Shown here: positions 48,231 through 55,513 of the stretch, piece after piece
Position numbering within the stretch: position 1 is the first letter of the stretch
Layout: each line of letters begins with the position of its first letter
Origin: CAYNLK01 sp964398055
GTDB taxonomy: Bacteria; Chloroflexota; Anaerolineae; 4572-78; J111
NCBI GenBank assembly: GCA_964398055.1
Contig: CAYNLK010000023.1
Span: 1 to 64,000 of the forward strand
DNA length: 64,000 nt
Direction of reading: 5' to 3'
The notes under the pieces: generated by a model
The model's database searches: none
Told to the model about the DNA's origin: nothing
Seen by the model: the letters and a program-made list of their open reading frames with translations, nothing else
Made by a program: the position numbers and the translations under genes

Positions 48231-49178
48231 CTATTGGACGTCAACCCGCACGCCCTGGTTGTCGAAGTCGACCAGCTCGGCCCGACCCCGTTCACCCAGC
48301 CAGCTTTGAACTCGCTCAACCAGTTGCTGCCCCTCCTGGGCATTAGCGACCACCCCAAAAACCGTCGGTCCCCAGGAACTCTGCCCGGCGCCGGCGGCGC
48401 CCCAGGCCAGCATAAGCTCGACCAGTTCGGTTGAACGAGGGTTGGCGTAATTGCCGCCTTGAATTGGGCTAAAACATTCACCCACCAACGCGCTCACCCG
48501 GGTCAGGGCCTGGCCAAATTCAGCCAGCTCACCTTCGACCAGGGCCGGCAGTAGTGACATCAGGGTCAAATGGGTAATCGTGGCCGCCTGGCTGGTGGTT
48601 AGGCCGATTTGCTCGAATGCGGCTGCCTCGGCCTGACCACTCAAGCCGGTAAAATCAGCCGGAATGGCCACCACGCACCGCCACGCCTCCGGCATCGGGT
48701 AGCGCATCAATAACGGGGCCGGGATATCCTCATCCGGCCGGCGCCCTCCCTCGACGACCAGGCCGCCCTGCGCAAAAGTCCACAGTCCCACGGCCGAGCG
48801 CCGGCCCCGCCCAACCGCCTGAGCCAGCAGATAAGGATCGGTGGGCTGGCCGTACAGGGTAGCCAGCGCCTGCGCCACGGCCAGGGCCAGCTTGGTGCCG
48901 GAACCCAGACCCACGTGGTTAGGGATGGCTTGCTCCACCCGCACGTGCGCCCCGGCCCGAATACCGACAGCGGTCAAGTAGCGGTGGGCAAATTGCAGCG
49001 CCCGCTCCGAGTCGGGGCCGTGCGCCGTGAGCTTATCGCCAGGGGTGGCTTCCAGGATGACGGAGAAGTTGGTAATCGCCACCCCCAACCCGCCAAAACG
49101 ACGCCCCAGGGTGCCGCCGATGTCGAACATGCCCCAGTGCAGCCGGGCCGGCGCCTGAACTCTGACCCTGGTCATCAC
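48231..49178 (-). CDS. Beta-ribofuranosylaminobenzene 5'-phosphate synthase
   Basis: A 315-residue GHMP-kinase-fold enzyme. The N-terminus VRVQAPARLHWGMFDIGG and the glycine-rich motif PNHVGLGSGTKLALAVAQAL are typical of beta-RFAP synthases. The enzyme couples 4-hydroxybenzoate or 4-aminobenzoate to PRPP with loss of CO2, the first committed step to tetrahydromethanopterin. No folate organism needs it, so its presence marks the pathway. The start is ATG at 49178, overlapping the DUF447 gene's stop. Confidence 0.92.
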   Translation of the reverse strand: MMTRVRVQAPARLHWGMFDIGGTLGRRFGGLGVAITNFSVILEATPGDKLTAHGPDSERALQFAHRYLTAVGIRAGAHVRVEQAIPNHVGLGSGTKLALAVAQALATLYGQPTDPYLLAQAVGRGRRSAVGLWTFAQGGLVVEGGRRPDEDIPAPLLMRYPMPEAWRCVVAIPADFTGLSGQAEAAAFEQIGLTTSQAATITHLTLMSLLPALVEGELAEFGQALTRVSALVGECFSPIQGGNYANPRSTELVELMLAWGAAGAGQSSWGPTVFGVVANAQEGQQLVERVQSWLGERGRAELVDFDNQGVRVDVQ

Positions 49179-49732
49179 GCTACCCCCAGGGCAGCATGAA
49201 CGTAATCGGTGAGCAACTTCATCGCCTCATGCTCGCGCGGCCCGGCGGTTTTATCGACGATGATTTGCAGCCGGGCGTAGTCGGCCAGAATCTCCTCACG
49301 GGGCAGAAAGCGGGTTCGAGTGGCCAGAATAGCCGCCTCCAGCACGGCGTGGCGGGCCCGGTTGAACCCCAAGAATTCCCGGGCAAAACCTTTGTACACC
49401 ACCCGGGTGGTAATTCGGCTGCGGGGCTGTTGATCATCCACTTCCTCGATCTGCACCTCCCGCCAGGAACAGACGTCTTGCAGCACTACGCCGGTCACCA
49501 CGGCGGCCGGGCGGGTGGGAAAGAGCGGGTTGCTAATAGCGCTTTGGGCGAACAGCAACACGTTGTCGGTCAAATTGACGACCGCAGTTTTTGTTGCCGT
49601 TAGATTGCGAAAGGTGGTGGTATCCTGGTAGGGTTTGATGACGATGATCTCGTCGCCCCACTCCACACCCATGGGGGCGCAGTTGACTTGCCCGGCGGCA
49701 TCTACGCTCGTTAAGATCGTTTCGATTATCAC
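49175..49732 (-). CDS. DUF447-family protein of the methanopterin cluster
   Basis: A 185-residue protein with the flavin-reductase-like split beta-barrel of DUF447 (NCAPMGVEWGDEIIVIKPYQ, TTFRNLTATKTAVVNLTDN). DUF447 genes recur in H4MPT gene clusters of methylotrophs and archaea; mutants in methylotrophs were reported as impaired in C1 growth, as I recall, but the reaction is unknown. It may bind FMN or F420-like cofactors. The ATG lies 11 bases past the DUF6513 gene stop, and the gene overlaps RFAP synthase downstream, so the three are cotranscribed. Confidence 0.85.
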   Translation of the reverse strand: MIIETILTSVDAAGQVNCAPMGVEWGDEIIVIKPYQDTTTFRNLTATKTAVVNLTDNVLLFAQSAISNPLFPTRPAAVVTGVVLQDVCSWREVQIEEVDDQQPRSRITTRVVYKGFAREFLGFNRARHAVLEAAILATRTRFLPREEILADYARLQIIVDKTAGPREHEAMKLLTDYVHAALGVA

Positions 49733-49743
49733 CTGCTGCCTCG

Positions 49744-51165
49744 CTAACTGCCGTTTTCTTTAGAACGGCGAGAAGTGGTTATATGCACCCGGTGTCGTTG
49801 AGCCGCTTGCTCCGGCGCGGCTAAATAGCCCCATTTCAACGGTTGGTCCTGCTGGTAATTCTTGCCCAATTGCAGGGCCAGGTGGGCTTTGGTTAGCTCC
49901 TGGCCCAGGTAAAAGGCGTGGCCGGCCTCGTCGATGCCCAGTTGGGCAAAGATGGTGTCAATGTCGCTCCCGGTCACGAACACGTCGGCATTAAAGGCGT
50001 AGATTTGGTTGTCATCGATATAGATGCGAATGTTAGGGTCGGTCAGGGCGGCCTGCATTTCCCGTAGCGTGGCGGCATCCTGGCGCAGCAGCCGGCTCTC
50101 TTTGACCGTCAGCAGCCCCTCTTCCAGACGTTTGGGCAGCACCCCTTCCGTAACGGCATAGTGCATCAAGCGCCGGGCGATGTCCAGTTCACGCACGCTG
50201 CCCCTGGCCCAGGGGGCCACTTCAGTGGTCAGGATGAAGCTCAGATTCAACTCCTGGGCCAGCCCCATCAACAGGGCATTGAGGCCGGTGGTGTCGGCGT
50301 CAGTTAGCTCGCTAAGGTGGTGGCTGCCCATCATGAGTTTGGCGTCGGGATAACGCTCCCGGGTGCGGTAGAGATCGTAGAGCGAGCGACTGAACCCAAA
50401 ACTAATCGGCTGGATGATAGGATCCAGAATGCAATCTTTGCCCCAGGCCCACAGTTGCTCGGCGTTGCGCCAGAGGGAGGTAACGTCGCCGTCCTCGTCG
50501 GGGATTACAACAGGGGTAGCCCGGAGCGTCTGGCCCAGCGCCAGATTACTACCGTTGAGACTCAAAACGTAGTCGACCCCGGCGGCATCCGCCTCCCGGA
50601 TGATGGCCGGATCGAGCGTGTCGACGCTAACCTGATAATCGGCCCGCTTGAGCCATTGGACCGTCCGGGCCACCGAACCGGGCGCGCTACCGGGGGTGAT
50701 CCCCAGGTCGATCACATCAGCTCCGCTCCGGCGATAATAGTCAGCCTGAGCCAGCAACTCGGCCTCAGCCAGCCTGGGCGCATCCTGAATCTCAGCTATA
50801 AGTTGAATGCTATAAGCGCCGTAACTCTCTCGCCGGGGCTTTTGCCCAAAATGCCAGGGCAGTTCTTGCAGGTCAACCGGTCCTTTTTGGACCGTTGCCC
50901 CGCTGACCCGCTCTAGGTCGGCCAGGTCGCCCTCACAGTAGCCGGGGATCATGATCAAATCGCAATCCGGGGGAATGCGGCGATGGCGGGGATGGCGCTC
51001 CGGCAGGCTGAAATGGTGGGCCATCCAGGCGGTCGTCATCAGCGCCGCAATCGAAATCGGCATCACCACAACTTCATAGAGGCAAGGCAAGGTTAAGCCG
51101 GCCAGGGTGCGGCGCAGCGCCGGCTCGGCCAGCCGGCCGGTAACGAATAGAATCTTCTTCGGCAC
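49744..51165 (-). CDS. DUF6513/dihydropteroate-synthase-like protein (H4MPT pathway)
   Basis: A 473-residue protein. The first 110 residues are a Rossmann-like domain (KKILFVTGRLAEPALRRTL, CDLIMIPGYCEGDL). The middle forms a pterin-binding TIM barrel (DVIDLGITPGSAPGSVART, SVDTLDPAIIREADAAGVD). The tail has beta strands of unclear function. Homologues are found in almost all H4MPT organisms and are thought to condense the pterin with the beta-RFA moiety, in place of normal FolP. It is separated by a repeat spacer from the pterin dehydratase upstream. Confidence 0.88.
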   Translation of the reverse strand: MPKKILFVTGRLAEPALRRTLAGLTLPCLYEVVVMPISIAALMTTAWMAHHFSLPERHPRHRRIPPDCDLIMIPGYCEGDLADLERVSGATVQKGPVDLQELPWHFGQKPRRESYGAYSIQLIAEIQDAPRLAEAELLAQADYYRRSGADVIDLGITPGSAPGSVARTVQWLKRADYQVSVDTLDPAIIREADAAGVDYVLSLNGSNLALGQTLRATPVVIPDEDGDVTSLWRNAEQLWAWGKDCILDPIIQPISFGFSRSLYDLYRTRERYPDAKLMMGSHHLSELTDADTTGLNALLMGLAQELNLSFILTTEVAPWARGSVRELDIARRLMHYAVTEGVLPKRLEEGLLTVKESRLLRQDAATLREMQAALTDPNIRIYIDDNQIYAFNADVFVTGSDIDTIFAQLGIDEAGHAFYLGQELTKAHLALQLGKNYQQDQPLKWGYLAAPEQAAQRHRVHITTSRRSKENGS

Positions 51166-51237
51166 AGTAAAGCTCTTTGGACGTAGTCTCCGAGCACTGT
51201 AAGGAATGTGAATTGGATAGCTTGCTTAATTGTGAAA

Positions 51238-51325
51238 TACGAGAGATTAGAGATTAAGGGATTGGGAGATTATTGACCGGAACCCTCCAATCTCCAATCT
51301 CCAATCCCTAATCTCAATTCTCTAA
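51238..51325. repeat. Iterated GGAGATT / AATCTCC spacer
   Basis: The sequence has GAGATTAGAGATTAAGGGATTGGGAGATT and then its complements CCAATCTCCAATCTCCAATCCCTAATCTC. The arms invert each other, and the word matches the spacer at 5731-5792, 45 kb away. Confidence 0.65.
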
Positions 51326-51326
51326 A

Positions 51327-51686
51327 TCAGCCGCCGCGGACCCATTTGTTGGGAGTGCCGCCCTTATACACGGAGTCCGCGGCTGGCCGCCACAGCACCG
51401 TCTCTTCAATTTTCTTGGCCAGCCCAAAGTCCATGTCGGTGATACCGTCGGCGGAATGGGTGCGCAGTTTCACCCAGACCTTGGCCCAGGTTACCTCCAA
51501 ATCTGGATGGTGGAACGCAGCTTCGGCGATGTATCCGATGGTATTGACCAGCATCATCGTGGCTTGCCAGCCATCGGTTTTGTACTGCCGTCGAATCCAG
51601 CGGCCTTCCAGGTACCAGCCAGGCAACTCTTTTTCTAACTTCTCCTGGACTTCAGCCTCACTATATACTCTGAGTTGATCGGACAT
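51327..51686 (-). CDS. 4a-hydroxytetrahydrobiopterin dehydratase (PCD/DCoH) family
   Basis: A 119-residue pterin-4a-carbinolamine dehydratase. The signature AFHHPDLEVTWAKVWVKLRTH matches the family's [E/A]..HHP...[W] substrate-binding motif, and TDMDFGLAKKIEE ends the core. It normally dehydrates the 4a-hydroxy product of aromatic hydroxylases. In H4MPT organisms small PCD genes occur in the cofactor cluster, where they may act on a methanopterin intermediate. No phenylalanine hydroxylase is nearby. It is flanked by repeats on both sides. Confidence 0.88.
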   Translation of the reverse strand: MSDQLRVYSEAEVQEKLEKELPGWYLEGRWIRRQYKTDGWQATMMLVNTIGYIAEAAFHHPDLEVTWAKVWVKLRTHSADGITDMDFGLAKKIEETVLWRPAADSVYKGGTPNKWVRGG

Positions 51687-51819
51687 TGTTTTACCTCCTT
51701 GGTTTATGCTGAGACCGTGTTAATTGTTTATGTTATGCTTTCCACAAATAGTTGGGACCATTCCCCACATATTAAGTATAGCAAGCAGAAGCGGCTCGTC
51801 AAGGTATTGAAGCAGATGA

Positions 51820-51878
51820 GGTGACCGGCACTTGACCGGCAATTCCAGGCCAAAGTTAGCCGTAAGCGCCGATCACCT
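51820..51878. repeat. REP-like GGTGACCGGC palindrome, copy 3
   Basis: GGTGACCGGCACTT at 51820 is the same word as at 40713. Its reverse complement (with two mismatches) is GCGCCGATCACC at the right end, so the 59 bases can fold back. Directly adjoining is the terminal repeat of the next element. Together with 12614-12648 and 40713-40741 it makes three family members. Confidence 0.5.
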
Positions 51879-51879
51879 A

Positions 51880-52022
51880 AGAGGCTGTCTAAGAATTGGT
51901 AAAATCTCGGTTCGAGGAGGGTAAAATCCACGAAGGACACAAACAAACACGAAGTTTTTAGCCTTTTTCTTAGTGCTCCTTCGTGTTCTTCGTGGTTAAT
52001 AAAGAATTTTTAGACACCCTCT
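51880..52022. mobile_element. MITE-like element, 143 bp with 18-bp terminal inverted repeats
   Basis: The left end AGAGGCTGTCTAAGAATT is the reverse complement of the right end with 16 of 18 matches. The interior is non-coding and carries a second inverted pair, CACGAAGGACAC...GTGTTCTTCGTG. The terminal sequence resembles those of IS4/IS5-type transposons, so it is probably a non-autonomous element moved by such a transposase. It lies in the gap between the pterin dehydratase and mfnB. Confidence 0.65.
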
Positions 52023-52060
52023 AAGAATTTGGATAAACCCTATTTTAGGAGAGGTTGCCG

Positions 52061-52765
52061 ATGCAATTGCTCATCAGTGTTACTTCTGCCGATGAAATCG
52101 AGGCGGCGCTGCTAGGCGGCGCTGATATCATCGATGTTAAAAACCCGGCCGAGGGCGCCCTGGGCGCGGCTCCGGTCTCGACATTGGCTGAACTTTGCCG
52201 ACAATTGCCGCCGGATCGACTCAGCAGCGCCGCTCTGGGCGAGTCTGGCTCGGCCGCGGGAGCGCTGGCTCTGGCCGGTTATGGGGCGGCAGCCCTGGGA
52301 GTTCGCTATGTGAAATTAGGTTTACGGACGGCTGACCCGGCCGAAGCCATCGCCCTACTCCAAACTGTCCAGGCCGGGGTGAAGCTGGCCAACCCGGCCT
52401 GTGGGCTGATTGCCGTTGGCTACGCCGACGCGGCCAGGATCAACGCGATCTCCTGGCGATTGTTGCCCGAGTTAGCTCACGTCACCGGGATCGAAGGCGG
52501 CATGATCGACACCGCCCTCAAAGATGGGTCGCGCCTGTTTGACTACTGCACCGAGGCCGACCTGCGCCAGTGGCTGGCCGACTGCCGCCAACTTGGCCTG
52601 CTCTGCGCCCTGGCCGGTTCGTTGGAGGCAGTCGATCTTCCGGCCATCGCTCGGCTGCGCCCGGATGTGGCCGGTTTTCGCCGGGCCGCCTGCCGCGGCG
52701 ACCGGGTCAACGGTCGGGTCGAGGTTGAGCGGGTAGCTGCCTTGCGCCAGGGTCTATCAGCTTAG
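52061..52765 (+). CDS. mfnB: (5-Formylfuran-3-yl)methyl phosphate synthase MfnB
   Basis: A 234-residue TIM-barrel enzyme. It condenses two molecules of glyceraldehyde-3-phosphate to make the furan of methanofuran. The N-terminal strand LLISVTSADEIEAAL and the catalytic lysine motif DVKNPAEGALGA (Schiff-base lysine 27 region) are intact, and KLGLRTADPAEAI follows. Methanofuran synthesis is otherwise known from methanogens, methylotrophs and some sulfate reducers. AGGAGAGG lies just before the ATG. The gene is on the plus strand, opposite to mfnE/mfnF, and starts 38 bases after a MITE-like element. Confidence 0.9.
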   Translation: MQLLISVTSADEIEAALLGGADIIDVKNPAEGALGAAPVSTLAELCRQLPPDRLSSAALGESGSAAGALALAGYGAAALGVRYVKLGLRTADPAEAIALLQTVQAGVKLANPACGLIAVGYADAARINAISWRLLPELAHVTGIEGGMIDTALKDGSRLFDYCTEADLRQWLADCRQLGLLCALAGSLEAVDLPAIARLRPDVAGFRRAACRGDRVNGRVEVERVAALRQGLSA

Positions 52766-52818
52766 AACCTCAGGCAGTTTCGAAATTTGATTTACCCTGG
52801 AACCTATCACAGATTTTT

Positions 52819-52870
52819 CGTGATGCGTGAAACGTGATGCGTGCGAAGCAGTTTTATCACGTTTCACGTA
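52819..52870. repeat. Iterated CGTGATGCGTGAAACGTGAT spacer
   Basis: The gap between convergent mfnB and mfnE contains CGTGATGCGTGAAACGTGATGCGTG and then TATCACGTTTCACGTAGC. The word ACGTGA is iterated and inverted. It is the same style of spacer repeat as elsewhere in the window but with its own word. Confidence 0.6.
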
Positions 52871-52915
52871 GCATGAACGCTCTGCCTGGGAAAATCCTTC
52901 TAATCGGAATTCCCT

Positions 52916-53560
52916 TTACCCCTCCACCACTTGCGTGCCGACCGTGCGGCCGCTTTGGAGCAACTCCACCAGCCGTTCCGGTTGGCCGCCATCGATAAGC
53001 CAGCAGTCCGTATCCGGCGGCAGCGCCTGAACAAAATAGGGATCGACGACCTCGCTACCAGCCAACTCTACTCTGGAAATTTGCTGCCTTAGCGTTTTTG
53101 GCGATCCCTGATAAACCCCGGCCACGCGTTTGAGTAACACCAGTCGCCGGGTTCCACTGTAACCGGCCAACCAGGCCGCCATAGAGTCGGAGGTCACTTG
53201 CCAGCTATGGGGCAGCGGGTCGACCTGCCTCAATAGGGCCGCCGGGGCCAGAATCGGCGCTTTTTTGGTGGCGCAGACTGCCGCAGCCTCGTCCAGATCG
53301 TGCACTACAGTCGCACCGGGAGTCAAATCGGCCAGCAGGTGAGCATACTGTTCCATCGCCAGAATGGCCATCCAATGGGCCGCGCTGTCGCTCAATCGAA
53401 AGCGGACATCGGCGGCGCGGACCGACTCGGCAAAGGGACCGCCGCCGGGTAGAAAGAGCAGCCGGTATTCCCCGGCCAGGGCAGCCCAAATAGCCAGATT
53501 TGAGGCCAGATCAGGATGATCGTATAAGCTGCCGCCGACTTTGATCACTGCCTCAAACAC
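52916..53560 (-). CDS. mfnE: Amino-acid-kinase-fold protein, probable MfnE
   Basis: A 214-residue kinase of the amino acid kinase superfamily. The N-terminal phosphate-binding VIKVGGSLYDHP and the FLPGGGPFAESV motif are visible. In methanogens MfnE phosphorylates (5-aminomethylfuran-3-yl)methyl phosphate to a diphosphate. Its position next to mfnF and mfnB supports this over other members of the superfamily such as glutamate or uridylate kinase. The start overlaps mfnF's stop by eight bases. Confidence 0.82.
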   Translation of the reverse strand: MFEAVIKVGGSLYDHPDLASNLAIWAALAGEYRLLFLPGGGPFAESVRAADVRFRLSDSAAHWMAILAMEQYAHLLADLTPGATVVHDLDEAAAVCATKKAPILAPAALLRQVDPLPHSWQVTSDSMAAWLAGYSGTRRLVLLKRVAGVYQGSPKTLRQQISRVELAGSEVVDPYFVQALPPDTDCWLIDGGQPERLVELLQSGRTVGTQVVEG

Positions 53561-54590
53561 GGCCCAACTCGTCCCGGTATAAGAGGGCCACGGCTGCCGC
53601 CGGGGCCACCGCTGCGGCCTGGTCGCTCAGAAAATCGGTTGGCCGGAGACAGGCCAGGCCCAGCCGCGCCGCAGCCAACTCGACCAGAAAGGCGCCCGCG
53701 CCCACGGCCACCAGCGGGCCGCGCACCCCGCTGGCCGATATCACCTGATTTAACGCGGTCGTGATCTGCTGCACCTGGCTGTCGGCAATGAAGCGAGCCA
53801 TCGTTTGGATATCATCCTGGCTCAACATCTCGCTGTCGGCGCAGACCAGGCGGGCCAGCCGTTCAGCGGCAAATTCCGCCGTCACCGGGCGACCGTCGGC
53901 GCTGGGGCTAATGCATTGCTCCGCCGGCAGATGGCCCAGCAACAGGTGCACATCCTGGGCGGTCGCAAACAACTCGGCGGCCACACCACACCAGCGCCCC
54001 CACAGCGGCGCCCGGCTGACAATCCCAAAGAGCGGCGTCCGCAGTACGCCGGTGTAGACCAGCTCGCCCCAGATCAACCGCTCGGGGTCGTTGCGCCCCC
54101 GGGCCACCACCTGACCACCTTTAATGGGAATAATATCGGTGGTGGTGCTGCCTACGTCTACCAGCAAGCAGTCGGGCTGGCGCCGGGCCACCACCAGGGC
54201 GGTGGCCAGCCAGTTGGCCGCGGCAACCAGCATCGGGTTAGCCCTGGCCGTTTCAACATCGTGAAAGTGGCCGTCGAGGCCAAAAATGCGCAGCCTGGTC
54301 GCGGGCAGGGCCGCTTGCAGCGCTTCGATGACAAAGTTGATCCCCTCCCGTTTGGTACGGAAAGCATCGGACAGCTCGGCCGTGATGGTGACGGCTGCGC
54401 CGGTCGCCGGGCCAAGTCGGGCCGACATCCCGGCGATCGCTGCGGCCAGCTCATCTCGCCGCTGCCAGACAGCAAAGGGCTGCTGCGCCACCTGCCAGCC
54501 ATCGGCCCGCCACCTGGCGGCTTTCAGGTTGGCCCCACCAATATCCCAACCAATGATATCGGCTAATTCAGAATTTGCATTGTTACTCAT
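53553..54590 (-). CDS. mfnF: Methanofuran/H4MPT-linked ASKHA enzyme, probable MfnF
   Basis: A 345-residue protein of the hydantoinase/oxoprolinase-like family annotated as 'H4MPT-linked C1 transfer pathway protein'. The phosphate-1 motif is IIGWDIGGANLKAARW and phosphate-2 is LLVDVGSTTTDIIPIKG. In methanogens MfnF joins tyramine to the furan diphosphate to make the aryl-furan amine core of methanofuran. The neighbours mfnB and mfnE support the assignment. The ATG at 54590 lies divergent from and slightly overlapping the 5' region of the HisA-like gene. Confidence 0.82.
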   Translation of the reverse strand: MSNNANSELADIIGWDIGGANLKAARWRADGWQVAQQPFAVWQRRDELAAAIAGMSARLGPATGAAVTITAELSDAFRTKREGINFVIEALQAALPATRLRIFGLDGHFHDVETARANPMLVAAANWLATALVVARRQPDCLLVDVGSTTTDIIPIKGGQVVARGRNDPERLIWGELVYTGVLRTPLFGIVSRAPLWGRWCGVAAELFATAQDVHLLLGHLPAEQCISPSADGRPVTAEFAAERLARLVCADSEMLSQDDIQTMARFIADSQVQQITTALNQVISASGVRGPLVAVGAGAFLVELAAARLGLACLRPTDFLSDQAAAVAPAAAVALLYRDELGRV

Positions 54591-54622
54591 CTGATAATTG
54601 CCGGATTGGGAGCGGTCCTGGT

Positions 54623-55360
54623 ATGATACGGGCTATGCAGGCGATGCAGATCATTCCTGTCCTTGATCTCAAAGCCGGCCAGGCGGTTCATGCTATCCGG
54701 GGCGAGCGGCAGCGCTATGTGCCGGTTCAAGGTGTGCTGGGTTCGGGTCACGATCCGGTCGCGCTGGCGCTGGCCTACCGGGATCGATTGGGCTGTCAAA
54801 GCTGCTACGTGGCCGATCTGGATGCCATTGCCGGCGGTCGCGGTCACACAGACATGCTGCGCAACATGGTCGCCACCGGACTGGCGCTGTGGGTTGATGC
54901 CGGCGTGGCGACCCCGGAGCAGGCCCAATCCCTGGTTGATCTGGGCGTGGCCAGGATCATCATCGGTTCTGAAACCTTGACCAACCTGACCCAATTAACT
55001 ACCCTCACGGCCCAACTCTCCCCGGAAAAGCTGGCGCTCAGCGTCGATTTGCAGGGTGGGGTGCTGCGCGCCCCCGGCGGCCTCGCGGAGCCGCGGCCAC
55101 TGGTCGAGGCGGCCGCGGTGGCGGGGTTAACCGAAATCATCCTGCTGGACCTGGCCCGGGTAGGGGCGGCAGCCGGCCCGCCTCTGGATTTACTGGCGGC
55201 GCTCCGGCCTACCTTCCCCCAATTAGCCTTCTACGCCGGCGGCGGCGTCCGCCACCGGGCCGACCTGGAAGCTCTGGCCCGGGCGGGCGCGGCCGGCGCG
55301 CTCATTGCCACCGCCTTTCACCATGGCCTTCTCACCGCCGCTGATATCCAAAACTTGTAA
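54623..55360 (+). CDS. HisA/HisF-like TIM-barrel protein of the H4MPT cluster
   Basis: A 245-residue protein with the HisA fold: IIPVLDLKAGQAVHAIRG, CYVADLDAIAGGRG, and a glycine-rich phosphate motif AFYAGGGVRHRADLEAL. HisA makes a histidine precursor, but related genes sit in H4MPT/methanofuran clusters of methylotrophs, where they have no proven job. No other his gene is in the window. A role in cofactor synthesis is likely. The ATG used (54623) has GGAG upstream; others at 54635 and 54644 are possible. Confidence 0.75.
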   Translation: MIRAMQAMQIIPVLDLKAGQAVHAIRGERQRYVPVQGVLGSGHDPVALALAYRDRLGCQSCYVADLDAIAGGRGHTDMLRNMVATGLALWVDAGVATPEQAQSLVDLGVARIIIGSETLTNLTQLTTLTAQLSPEKLALSVDLQGGVLRAPGGLAEPRPLVEAAAVAGLTEIILLDLARVGAAAGPPLDLLAALRPTFPQLAFYAGGGVRHRADLEALARAGAAGALIATAFHHGLLTAADIQNL

Positions 55361-55380
55361 CCTAGCTCAAGCTAAAGCTA

Positions 55381-55489
55381 AAGGCACGAGGCTAAAGCCG
55401 TCGTGCTGAAAGAGCCAAGCCCTAACGGGCTAGCATTTTAGCTCGGAGAGCTTTGCCCTTTCAGTGCGGTGGCTTCAGCCCTGCACCTT
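55381..55489. repeat. Imperfect 32-bp terminal-inverted-repeat element
   Basis: The left arm AAGGCACGAGGCTAAAGCC... (55381-55412) and the right arm (55458-55489) are reverse complements apart from about a third of positions, all in the loop-like centre of each arm. The GGCT.AAGCC and CTGAAAG blocks match exactly. Inside are two smaller hairpins (AGCCC-TAAC-GGGCT and AGCTC-GGA-GAGCT). It is a non-coding palindromic element between convergent genes and may be a degenerate MITE or a bidirectional terminator. Confidence 0.5.
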
Positions 55490-55513
55490 GACTTTCTTTA
55501 GAAGCCCCATTAT

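Noticed and set aside
54623..55360. Histidine biosynthesis locus
   Set aside because: Only a HisA-like gene is present, without any other his gene, and it is embedded in a methanofuran/H4MPT gene island.
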